Source of the DNA: Paeniglutamicibacter antarcticus
Lineage (GTDB): Bacteria; Actinomycetota; Actinomycetes; Actinomycetales; Micrococcaceae
Direction of reading: 5' to 3'
Assembly (NCBI RefSeq): GCF_900010755.1
Contig: NZ_CZJT01000169.1
Coordinates: forward strand, 1-64,000
DNA length: 64,000 nt
Shown here: piece after piece, positions 26,204 through 34,111 of the stretch
Position numbering within the stretch: position 1 is the stretch's first letter
How the letters are laid out: each line of letters begins with the position of its first letter
Notes under the pieces: generated by a model
What the model was told of the DNA's origin: nothing
Database searches by the model: none
The model's input: only the letters and a program-made list of their open reading frames with translations
Translations under genes and position numbers: made by a program

Positions 26204-27022
26204 TTAGTGTTTCAATCGCATCTTCTGCAAGATGGTCGCCGACATCTCCTCGACCGACACGCTGGACGAATTCAGGTACGGGATTCCGTGGGTCAGGTAC
26301 ATCAGTTCGGCGCTGCGCAGCTCGTAACTGCATTGCCGCAGCGAGGCGTAGGCCGAGTCCCGCCTGCGTTCGGTGCGGATCTGGCTGAGCCGCTGCGGAG
26401 TGGAAGTAAGTCCGAAACATTTCTCCGCAAACGGCTTCAGCGGCTCCGGAAGCCCCTCACGTTCAAAGTCCTCCTCCACCAGCGGGAAATTCGCCGCGAA
26501 GATCCCGTGCTGCAACGCCAGGTACATGGTGGTTGGCGTCTTGCCGCAACGCGACGGGGCCACCAGGATGACTTGGGCCTTCTCCAGGGCCCGCAGGCTC
26601 TGGCCGTCGTCGTGCTCCATGGCGTACTCCACGGCGGTCATCCTCGACTGGTAGCGCACGGCATTTCCCAGGCCGTGTGCGCGGCCGGGCTCGCCGCTGG
26701 CCACGGACCCCAGCGCCCCCTCGAGTTGCCAGATGTGGGTCCCGATCAAATCCACCACGGTGGCCCGGCATGCCGCCAGGGTCAACCGGATGTCGCCACC
26801 GACCACCGTGGAAAAGACGATCGGCGAAGCCCCCTGGGCGGCCACCGCATCAATGGTGTTCACCACCGCCTGCGCCTGCTCGACGCTGGTGATGAAGGGA
26901 ATCGTGGTGCGGTCAAAGGTACTCCCGGGGAACTGGGTCAGCAGTGTGTTGCCGAGCGTTTCCGCGGTAATGCCGGTGCTATCCGAGAGGAAATAGACCG
27001 GTCGGAAGTCTTCTTCTGTCAT
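26204..27022 (-). CDS. ppsR: PEP synthase regulatory protein (bifunctional kinase/pyrophosphorylase, PpsR, DUF299)
   Basis: The 272-residue DUF299 protein is expected to phosphorylate an active-site threonine of PEP synthase using ADP and to remove it using phosphate, switching PpsA off and on. The N-terminal VYFLSDSTGITAETLGNTLL is the family signature, and the P-loop VAPSRCGKTPT contains K161 and T162. Its position directly upstream of ppsA on the same strand supports the assignment; the two are probably one operon. Confidence 0.93.
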   Translation of the reverse strand: MTEEDFRPVYFLSDSTGITAETLGNTLLTQFPGSTFDRTTIPFITSVEQAQAVVNTIDAVAAQGASPIVFSTVVGGDIRLTLAACRATVVDLIGTHIWQLEGALGSVASGEPGRAHGLGNAVRYQSRMTAVEYAMEHDDGQSLRALEKAQVILVAPSRCGKTPTTMYLALQHGIFAANFPLVEEDFEREGLPEPLKPFAEKCFGLTSTPQRLSQIRTERRRDSAYASLRQCSYELRSAELMYLTHGIPYLNSSSVSVEEMSATILQKMRLKH

Positions 27023-27237
27023 TCCCGCATTCTCCCCCGGCCACCGGCCGCTGACGAGCCTCCGTTCGGCGCGTCAACTTTTATGTCTATGCATTCCGCC
27101 GCCACCGGCAGCCCGGTATCGCTCGCAACGGGGGCCTAGGACGAATTCGGCAGCCATTGAAGCACCGGTTCGTCTGCCGCCGCGGTGAAATCGGTTCGCG
27201 TTTCCGTGGGTTAATACTTCGGTGCCTTGGAGAGGTG
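27023..27237. other. Divergent spacer between ppsR and the FHA locus
   Basis: Together with the promoter and repeat elements described below, this forms a 334-bp region with no gene. It should hold the ppsR promoter on the minus strand, but I could not fix a -35/-10 pair. No RNA gene is recognised. Confidence 0.3.
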
Positions 27238-27266
27238 TTTACCTTCGGAGCGCCACGAGTTATGGT
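27238..27266 (+). promoter_or_regulatory. Candidate promoter of the FHA-domain locus
   Basis: TTTACC (27238-27243) and TATGGT (27261-27266) are separated by 17 bp, each matching four of six sigma-70 consensus bases. The position, about 85 bp before the ATG at 27357, is plausible. Confidence 0.35.
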
Positions 27267-27315
27267 AGGGCAAGATCGCTAGACAGGCTAGCTAAATTGT
27301 TTGGCCAGCCGTTCG

Positions 27316-27343
27316 CGTCTCAAAGAACACGTCTCAAAGAACA
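27316..27343. repeat. Perfect 14-bp tandem duplication in the leader of the FHA locus
   Basis: CGTCTCAAAGAACA occurs twice head to tail (27316-27329 and 27330-27343), ending 13 bp before the ATG at 27357. It changes the spacing around the ribosome-binding region and looks like a recent slippage duplication or a paired protein/RNA site. Confidence 0.8.
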
Positions 27344-27356
27344 GAGAGTGGTAAAA

Positions 27357-28499
27357 ATGGAAAATCCAAGCTCAGCGGCGCCATCCGTCCCTGAAGACAT
27401 GCAGATTGGCGATTGGTCCGACCTCGGCCAGCACTTGTGGTCATACCTGACCGGACGTGGTGCCGCCGTCAATTACACCCTCGTTGACATGACGGTGGAG
27501 GTACCGCGTGATATCGGTCCGGATGCACCACGGGCGATCTGGAAATTCGATGGAACCTTGCGGGTCACCACCAGTGACGATTCCGCCGCGGGCTCCGATC
27601 TGTATCGCAAATAGCGGTTCACGGCCATGCATTTCGACATCGACCTGGCGTTCTCAGTCAAGCTTCCCAGCACGACGGAAAGCGGATTCGAGCTCGTCAG
27701 CGGCACGGTCACTGCTGCGGGGAAGCTCATCACCGTGAAGACGGATTCCCTCACAATCCTCCCGTCCGCGAAAAGCATCAACCGAAGCATGCTGGGCCAG
27801 GTAGCGCTGAAGCTCAAAAAAGCCGGAGTGACACTTCAGCTCGAGGGTCCCACGGGAACCATCGTGAGTCTGGGGGACGTCAAACCACATCTACTCTCCC
27901 GCCTGGGTGCCAGCTCCTCGGCCATCAGGTTCGGGAAACCCGCGGCCGCCGCGGCGCTGCTGCGCCAGCCGGTGCAGTCGCGGCAGGTCTTGCCAATGCA
28001 GGTGCCGGCCACGTTGCTTCCGCTGCTGCCGACCTTCCTCAAGCAGTACCGCCGCAAACCTACAACCACGCACTACTCACGCGGCGGAGGCAAACCGCGG
28101 ATCATTTTCGTCAAGGACAGCGACTCATGGGATGGCAAGGCACCAAAGATGCTCGAAATCACCCAGGAAGTCCTGGAGATCGGCAGCAATCCCAGCGCCG
28201 GACTGTTGCTTTCCGGGCTGAAACCCACCCATGCCCGCATTGTCCACAATGAACTCGACGAGTATGTGCTCGTTGCCGAAGGACCTGTGGGCGGGAGCGT
28301 CGGCCTGAAACCGGGCAGCGAATACACCCTGCGAAGCGGGGCAAGGATAGAGCTTGGCCAGTGGCGTCTGATCTTCCATCGCGAGGAATATGCCGACCAT
28401 GGACGTCCATTTGGCGGACGCAACGGCGGGGAACTTTCCTTCCAGAAACCACAATTCAATCCCCGCACGGGGCTGATTGAACGCGATTCGAGCGAATAG
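27357..28499 (+). pseudogene. FHA-domain protein gene interrupted by an in-frame amber codon
   Basis: Two pieces share one reading frame. The first, 27357-27614 (85 residues), holds IGDWSDLGQHLWSYLTGRG and VNYTLVDMTVEVPRD and ends DLYRK-TAG. The second, 27627-28499 (290 residues), resumes after four codons (RFTA) with MHFDIDLAFSVKLP, continues through a beta-rich region and ends in a forkhead-associated domain (about EVLEIGSNPSAGLLLSG to RIELGQWRLIFH), which binds phosphothreonine peptides. There is no ribosome site before 27627. Without the TAG the product would be 380 residues, consistent with actinobacterial FHA proteins as I recall them. It is either a nonsense-mutated gene, a sequencing error, or translated in two parts or by readthrough. 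Confidence 0.75.
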
Positions 28500-28652
28500 C
28501 GGCACCGCAGGGACCACTGTCATCCTCCAGCTGTTCCGCATGGCGCGGATCGGACCGCCCGGGCCAACCGGCTGGGCGGTCCGCGGCCTATGCTGGCGGC
28601 ACCGCACAACCTGCTCCGCACAACCCAGGCTTCCCTGCGATGCCGGCGGTCC

Positions 28653-29150
28653 TTAGGACGCGGGTTGAATCTCAGGCCTCACCACCAACACCGGGCACTC
28701 GGCATGCCGTACGCACTGCTCGCTCACCGATCCCAGCAGCATGCCCTTGAGGCCCCCGCGGCCCCGGGTGCCGACCACCAGCATCCGGGCATCGCGGGAG
28801 ATCGCCACCAGGCTTTTCAGTGCCGGTGCGTGCACAGGCTCGTAGCTGATCACGACGTCTGGAAACTTCTCGGCGACGGGCTGTACATCGCGGATCATCT
28901 CGGCTTTGACTTCCTCGGCGAATTCCTCGAAAGGAGGCACATAACCGGATTTCCATTGCGCGGGTCGCGGCGCCGTGAGGATAGACCAGGCCCGGGACAC
29001 CACCACCGGCGCCTTGAGCTGCGCGGCCAGTTCCACTGCCATTTCCACGGCGCGCTGCGCACCTTTGGAACCGTCATGCCCCACCACAATGCTGTCGGCC
29101 GGGGCAGGGTTGATGGGATGCGGTGCACCGAATTGGGTCTCGGTTTCCAT
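28653..29150 (-). CDS. Universal stress protein (UspA family)
   Basis: The 165-residue single-domain Usp contains SIVVGHDGSKGAQRAVE at the N-terminal strand and the ATP-binding signature GTRGRGGLKGMLLGSVS near the C-terminus (G-2x-G-9x-G-S/T pattern), so it is probably the nucleotide-binding type. GGAGG 7 nt before the ATG at 29150 sets the start. It follows the TerC gene by 44 bp on the same strand and is probably co-transcribed, pointing to a general stress role. Confidence 0.92.
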   Translation of the reverse strand: METETQFGAPHPINPAPADSIVVGHDGSKGAQRAVEMAVELAAQLKAPVVVSRAWSILTAPRPAQWKSGYVPPFEEFAEEVKAEMIRDVQPVAEKFPDVVISYEPVHAPALKSLVAISRDARMLVVGTRGRGGLKGMLLGSVSEQCVRHAECPVLVVRPEIQPAS

Positions 29151-29194
29151 TCTTCTTCCTCCTGGGTTTTCGATTTTCTTTCCGCTTGCGGTGG

Positions 29195-30382
29195 CTACCA
29201 TGGCGGTTCCTGCTCGTGCTGCCGATGCGCCCGGGCCACCAGGGCACGGATCTCCTCCACGTCCTTGGCTGAGTCCCTGTATTTCTTGTCCATGGCCAGG
29301 ATCTGCTCTTCTTCCAGGGTCAGTAGCCGATAAACCCGTTCACGTTCGGCCGGGTCGGCGGTGTAGCCAAGATCCAGGTACTGGCTGGCATGTCTACGGG
29401 CACTGTTGATGGCGGTTTGTGCCTTGCCCGCCTTGCTCAGCAGCGAGGCCGTGATGGTGACGGCCAGGACCCCGCAGATCACAGCAAGCGAAAGATCCGT
29501 GCTGATTTCGATGACGTGCACCGGCTCGCCGTCGTTGATGAACGGCAGGTTGTTCTCATGCAAGGCATGGAGCACCAGCTTCACGCCGATGAACGCGAGG
29601 ATTCCGGCAAGTCCGTAGGAGAGGTAGATCAGCCGGTCCAGCAGCCCGTCGATCAGGAAGTAGAGCTGGCGCAATCCCATCAGGGAGAACGCGGTTGCCG
29701 TGAAGACGATGTAGACGTTCTGCGTGAGTCCAAAAATTGCGGGAATCGAATCGAGTGCAAAAAGGATGTCGGTGCCGCCGATCGCCACCATCACCAGCAG
29801 CATCGGGGTGAGCGCGCGTTTGCCGGCGTGCTGGGTGAACATCTTGTCCCCGTCGAATTCCGGCGAGGTGTGCAGGAACCTGCGCGCAAGTCGCACCATC
29901 AGGTTTTCCCGTTCGTTCTCTCCATGGTTGGCGGGCCGCAGCAGGTTCCCGGCGGTGAGCAGCAGGATCAGGCCGAAAATGTAGAAAATCCAGGCGAACG
30001 AGTTAATCAACGCCGCCCCCAGGAAGATGAATCCGGTGCGGGCGATGAGCGAGAAGACGATGCCGAAGAGCAGCACTTTCTGTTGGTTGACCCGAGGCAC
30101 CTTGAAGCTGGAAATGAGGATCAGGAAGACAAAGAGGTTATCGACCGACAGCGCCTTCTCGGTGATGTACCCGGCGAAGTACTCGGATCCGGTGGTTCGT
30201 CCGGCGAACGCAAAGACAAGCAGACCGAAGAGCAAGGCGATGCCAACATATATGGCCGACCAGATGGAAGCCTCGCGCAGCGTCGGGATGTGGGCCTTGC
30301 GGATGTGGAAGAAGTAGTCGAAAGCAAGCAGGCCGAGGATGACGATGATGGTGAGGCCCCAGATCAGGGGCGAGGCGCTCAT
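29195..30382 (-). CDS. TerC-family integral membrane protein
   Basis: The 395-residue protein has about nine membrane segments. TerC/Alx signatures include EKALSVDNLFVFLILISSF, LIARTGFIFLGA and GGTDILFALDSIPAIFG, with acidic residues inside membrane segments as in Mn2+ exporters of this family. The C-terminal 60 residues are hydrophilic and helical. GGAGGACGT precedes the ATG at 30382. Family members are linked to tellurite resistance and manganese homeostasis; manganese export is the better-supported role. Co-transcription with uspA is likely. Confidence 0.92.
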   Translation of the reverse strand: MSASPLIWGLTIIVILGLLAFDYFFHIRKAHIPTLREASIWSAIYVGIALLFGLLVFAFAGRTTGSEYFAGYITEKALSVDNLFVFLILISSFKVPRVNQQKVLLFGIVFSLIARTGFIFLGAALINSFAWIFYIFGLILLLTAGNLLRPANHGENERENLMVRLARRFLHTSPEFDGDKMFTQHAGKRALTPMLLVMVAIGGTDILFALDSIPAIFGLTQNVYIVFTATAFSLMGLRQLYFLIDGLLDRLIYLSYGLAGILAFIGVKLVLHALHENNLPFINDGEPVHVIEISTDLSLAVICGVLAVTITASLLSKAGKAQTAINSARRHASQYLDLGYTADPAERERVYRLLTLEEEQILAMDKKYRDSAKDVEEIRALVARAHRQHEQEPPW

Positions 30383-30451
30383 ACGTCCTCCGCTTTCAGG
30401 AAGCTGTCGGTGCACCCCAGAATATCCTCGGACCGCCCGGCTGGGTACCCC

Positions 30452-31099
30452 TTAGCGGTTACGGAGTTGGGCCACGAAATCCGCGGCGCCCGGGCCGGAG
30501 AAATCTTCCCGCGCCACCGGGCGTCCAGATACGGCCAGCAACAGGGACAACACAGGTCCCGCAACCTCGGGGCCCGATCCGTGGTTGAAGTTGGTATCGG
30601 AGGCCACCAGCCGCCAGCCGGTTGCCTTCTCCTTGCCGCCGCCCATCTTCACGGAGGTTTTCAACTGGTACTCGAGTGCGTGGGCCACCTGCCCCGCCGA
30701 GTAGGAGCGGGCCAGCCCCAACGGACCCCTGATGTCTTCGCCGTGCACGAACGCCTCGACCAGGCGCGTGGCCGGGTTCGCCGGCGGTGTTGCCGTCGCG
30801 TCCAGGACGGAAGCCAAGGAAGCCAACGTCAGCTTCGGATCGTTCATTTTTTCCTGCGCAACACCCCGGGCGTTGTCACGGTCGAAATCGAATCCGGCAG
30901 CGAGCATGCGGCGGATGAAACCCAGCCGCGTGGTTTTGGCCGAGTCAATCAGGTGGGCCAACACGTCGTGGACATCCCAGCCGGGACACCAAGACGGGGT
31001 ATGCCATGCCTCCGGTTCCAGACCCCGCAGGTCCTCAAGCAGGGCACGCCGTTCGCCATGCACCACGGGCCATATCTCGGCGAAACCAATTTTGCTCAC
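30452..31099 (-). CDS. DinB/maleylpyruvate-isomerase-fold mycothiol-dependent family protein
   Basis: The 215-residue protein fits the actinobacterial family named for maleylpyruvate isomerase: a four-helix bundle with SWCPGWDVHDVLAHLIDS near the N-terminus supplying a metal-ligand histidine, and RLVEAFVHGEDIRGPLG supplying a second histidine region. These proteins are thought to catalyse mycothiol-dependent conjugation or isomerisation, but most members are uncharacterised. The GTG at 31099 is preferred because the upstream sequence is not conserved in style; the ribosome site is weak. Substrate unknown. Confidence 0.82.
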   Translation of the reverse strand: MSKIGFAEIWPVVHGERRALLEDLRGLEPEAWHTPSWCPGWDVHDVLAHLIDSAKTTRLGFIRRMLAAGFDFDRDNARGVAQEKMNDPKLTLASLASVLDATATPPANPATRLVEAFVHGEDIRGPLGLARSYSAGQVAHALEYQLKTSVKMGGGKEKATGWRLVASDTNFNHGSGPEVAGPVLSLLLAVSGRPVAREDFSGPGAADFVAQLRNR

Positions 31100-31415
31100 G
31101 GTCCAACTCAACCAGTTGCCCCCGACAACTGACAAGCAGGGGGTGTTCCGTGAGGTAGGGGGCCATAAGGCAGAAGCTCCCACGGGAATCCCGGGGTTCA
31201 GCGATAGCCTCGCCGTTTCCCATCACGAGCTCGGCAAGCCAAGGGCCGCGGTTTGCAGCGACTTGACGCCACCGACTGCCCCCGTTTGCAGATTTGACGG
31301 TACCGGCACTCAAAGGTTGACGAGAGGTTCAGGAATTCGGTTTGAGGCCGGTGCCTTAAGTTCAGGCGGCGCCATCGGGGTACATGCGCAGTGGTCCGTG
31401 TGGCAAACTGATGCG
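31100..31415. other. Divergent spacer, no gene recognised
   Basis: This 316-bp region lies between the mycothiol-type enzyme and the peroxiredoxin. A frame continuous with the peroxiredoxin is open through it, but the encoded sequence shows no conserved motif. It should contain both promoters; TTGAC words occur near 31263 and 31316, without a convincing -10. Confidence 0.35.
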
Positions 31416-31952
31416 ATGGACACGCCAACTCACGAATCCGCAGATTACCTGGTGGGCAGGCAATTCCCGCTCGCTGCACTGCCCTCCACGACCGGGGAAA
31501 CCATTGGCCCCATGGACTTCACCGGCGGCGCGTTCGTGCTGTTCATCTATCCGCGGACCGGCCGTCCGGACCGCGTGGAGCCACCCGAATGGTCGATGCT
31601 GCCCGGTGCCAAGGGTTGCACCCAGGAATCTTGTTCCTTCCGGGATCTTGCCGCCGACTACGCGGCCATCGGATACCGCATCTTCGGCCTCTCCAGCCAA
31701 GACACCGAGTACCAGCGCGAGGCTGCCGAGCGCCTGCACCTCCCCTATCCTTTGCTCTCGGATCCGGGATTCGTCGTGGCCACCGCCTGCGGCCTGCCAA
31801 CCTTTGGATTCGACGGCGAAATGCTGCATGCGCGCAGCACCCTGGTGGTGCGGGAGCGCATCATTACGCACGCATTTTTCGACATCACCGACGCGGCCGC
31901 ACACCCGCAGCAGTTGCTCGATGAATTGCAGCTGTCCACCCTGGCACCGTAG
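31416..31952 (+). CDS. Peroxiredoxin, AhpC/TSA (PrxQ/BCP-like)
   Basis: The 178-residue thioredoxin-fold protein has C68 and C73 in GAKGCTQESCSFRD, the five-residue spacing of PrxQ/BCP enzymes that form an intramolecular disulfide. The usual short loop after the YP strand is longer here: YPRTGRPDRVEPPEW precedes the cysteine motif. GYRIFGLSSQDTEYQREAAE and YPLLSDPGF follow, as in the family. It reduces peroxides in the cytoplasm. The ATG at 31416 has only a weak ribosome site. Confidence 0.87.
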   Translation: MDTPTHESADYLVGRQFPLAALPSTTGETIGPMDFTGGAFVLFIYPRTGRPDRVEPPEWSMLPGAKGCTQESCSFRDLAADYAAIGYRIFGLSSQDTEYQREAAERLHLPYPLLSDPGFVVATACGLPTFGFDGEMLHARSTLVVRERIITHAFFDITDAAAHPQQLLDELQLSTLAP

Positions 31953-32147
31953 CCGTTTACCTCCGGGCCGGGAGATTTCCCCGCCACCGGACGGCGCTTT
32001 GCACCCAGTTGGTTCCGATGCGGTCGGCGCGCCTACCGAGTGGTAGGGTCCGAATAAATCAATATTGCAATTGCATGGACCAACGAGGTACATGCGTCAG
32101 AAAACCCGGCAGCCGCCACCACAGAGCGGCAACGGAAGGAACCGACC

Positions 32148-33428
32148 ATGGACAACGCAAACCTTGAGTTCCAGGCCCCAGCGGTGCACATGCTGAACTG
32201 GCAGCTGCCGGAAAATCTCCGCTGGTCCTTCCAACACATGTCAGATTTCCTGCCAACCGCGCTGATTTCAAAGGGGTACCGCGAGGCCTCCGTACAGCCG
32301 GTTGCCCTCCGCGACCTGGGGTCGATTCCACTTCCGCCCGCCTACCCCGGGGAACTGCCGATGACGGTGGATTCGATCATGGCAAACACGTACACCGACG
32401 GGTGGATGCTGCTTCACCGCGGAACGATACTTTCCGAACAGTACTTCGGCGAGATGAAGCCGGACACCCAACATCTGCTGATGTCGGTCAGCAAAACAAT
32501 GGTTGGCGCCGTCGCCGGCGCACTGTGCGATGCGGGGCGTCTGGATCCCGATGCACCGCTGACCGGCTACCTTCCGGCATTGCATGGGACCGGCTATGCC
32601 GGTGCCAGGGTGCGTGACCTGCTGGATATGCGTTCGGGCATCGCCTTCTCCGAGGAATACTTGGATCCGCAGGCCGAGGTCCGCAAGCTGGAGGAAGCAA
32701 TTGGCTGGGCCCTGCCCGAAATTCCCGGACCCATCGGGATGTATCCGTACCTGATGACGCTGGAACACAAATGCGCCCATGGCGGGGTCTTTAAATACCG
32801 TTCCTGCGAGTCCGACATGCTGGGCTGGATCTGTGAGGCCGCCGGTGGCGCTCCCATGCCGATGCTCCTATCCCACCTGCTCTGGGGCAAGTTAGGGGCC
32901 GAGTTCAATGCGTCCATCGGGATCGACCAATTTGGCACCGGGATGTTCGATGGCGGCATCAACGCCTCGCTGCGCGATATGGCCCGCTTCGGCACCTTGT
33001 TCTTGAACGACGGGGTGGCACCCTCCGGTGAACGGGTGCTATCACGCCACTGGATCGATGAGACCTTGGCCGGGGCGCCGGATTCCCGCCAGGCGTTTGC
33101 GGACAGCCCGGGCGATAACCGCATGCCCGGTGGCATGTACCGGAACCAGATGTGGTTCCCCTACGCGGGCAACGACGTGGTGCTTGGCCTGGGCATCCAC
33201 GGACAGATGGTCTATATCAACCGCCCCGCACAAGTGGTGGCCGTCAAGTTCTCCAGCTGGCCATTGCCGCAGGACGCGGACAAGCTCTTCGGGACCCTGC
33301 GTGCCTTCGACGCAATCAGCGCGGTCTTGTCGTCGGAGGCGCCGGCTGCCGCGCCATCGTTCCTGCCGTTGTTCTCGACACCGGGGCAAACCCAAGCCCC
33401 TCACCTCGAGGACCAACCACTCTTTTAA
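32148..33428 (+). CDS. Beta-lactamase-fold serine hydrolase, NylB/EstB-like (copy 1 of 2)
   Basis: The 426-residue protein belongs to the class C beta-lactamase/penicillin-binding-fold family that includes 6-aminohexanoate-dimer hydrolase NylB. The nucleophile motif SVSK gives S113 and K116, and the catalytic tyrosine is Y217 in KYRSCESD. No signal peptide is visible, so it is cytoplasmic, unlike most DD-peptidases. AAGGAACC lies before the ATG. It aligns without gaps over the first 220 residues with 36284-37576 (about three quarters identical at 101-220 by eye), indicating duplication. An ATP-grasp gene lies between the copies. Likely acts on an amide or ester; substrate unknown. Confidence 0.87.
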   Translation: MDNANLEFQAPAVHMLNWQLPENLRWSFQHMSDFLPTALISKGYREASVQPVALRDLGSIPLPPAYPGELPMTVDSIMANTYTDGWMLLHRGTILSEQYFGEMKPDTQHLLMSVSKTMVGAVAGALCDAGRLDPDAPLTGYLPALHGTGYAGARVRDLLDMRSGIAFSEEYLDPQAEVRKLEEAIGWALPEIPGPIGMYPYLMTLEHKCAHGGVFKYRSCESDMLGWICEAAGGAPMPMLLSHLLWGKLGAEFNASIGIDQFGTGMFDGGINASLRDMARFGTLFLNDGVAPSGERVLSRHWIDETLAGAPDSRQAFADSPGDNRMPGGMYRNQMWFPYAGNDVVLGLGIHGQMVYINRPAQVVAVKFSSWPLPQDADKLFGTLRAFDAISAVLSSEAPAAAPSFLPLFSTPGQTQAPHLEDQPLF

Positions 33429-34033
33429 TCCCGATCCGCTCGCCCGCTGAGCTCCCTGAGCCGGCAAGCAGGCTCCGGAAGACTCGCCCAGGCCGAGGAC
33501 TCTCCCTTCAAACATGTCCGCACCATGTGGGTGCGAGCTTGAGGCTCGTTTCCCGGTGGCCTAAGGCCCCTATGCCGGTAAATCGCAGGTAAGGCCCCCG
33601 ACGCCTGAGGTAACAATTCATTGACTCCGTTGGGGCCCTGCACCCGCCCCCGAGAATGCCACCGCTCGGCCAATGACAGCGGACTCTCAACCACATGAAA
33701 AGCCAGAAAATTCTTCACCAAAATTGCAAAGCATCACGTCGGATTCGCTTTTAGAAAAATAGAACGAAAAGTCTGAAATTGTCCGAAGGATCGCTATTTA
33801 GCAAACCGTGCACGATTCGGGCAACGTCCTTTCATCCATTCAAGCGATCAACATCCCGCTGTTGTCCACGTCACCTTCACCGCCCGTGCACCTTTTGTTT
33901 ACTGCATCACAATAGGATGACTTCGACTTGAAGAAAGAAAAATGAATCCCCCGGTTCGCGCGCGGCACCCGCCCTGCAAGGACCGCGAGGACGGACGAAA
34001 TAAAACCCTTTCGCGGTTTCCAGATACCACTTG
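33429..34033. other. Long AT-richer spacer without a supported gene
   Basis: About 680 bp separate the first hydrolase from the ATP-grasp start. From about 33700 to 34080 the DNA is clearly more AT-rich than its surroundings. A GAGCC/GGCTC hairpin near 33459-33476 may end the upstream transcript. Short frames on both strands lack ribosome sites or recognisable motifs. The region ends with a strong promoter for the ATP-grasp gene. Confidence 0.5.
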
Positions 34034-34061
34034 TTGACACTGGAAATCATGCGATTGAAAT
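34034..34061 (+). promoter_or_regulatory. Sigma-70-type promoter of the ATP-grasp gene
   Basis: A perfect -35 TTGACA (34034-34039) is followed after 16 bp by TGAAAT (34056-34061) as the -10. Transcription would start near 34068, leaving about a 44-nt leader before AAGGAG and the ATG at 34112. Confidence 0.6.
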
Positions 34062-34111
34062 GTCCGTCATCACCGGAAGCAGTTTTCCCCGCGATGACAA
34101 GGAGCAGGACA

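Noticed and set aside
26055..26420. Upstream extension of ppsA
   Set aside because: It overlaps ppsR antisense-like sequence and lacks a ribosome site; AAGGAG supports 26054.
33942..34037. A 31-codon plus-strand frame before the ATP-grasp gene, considered as a leader peptide
   Set aside because: It ends at the promoter -35 region, so it is not on the main transcript, and it has no codon run suggesting attenuation.
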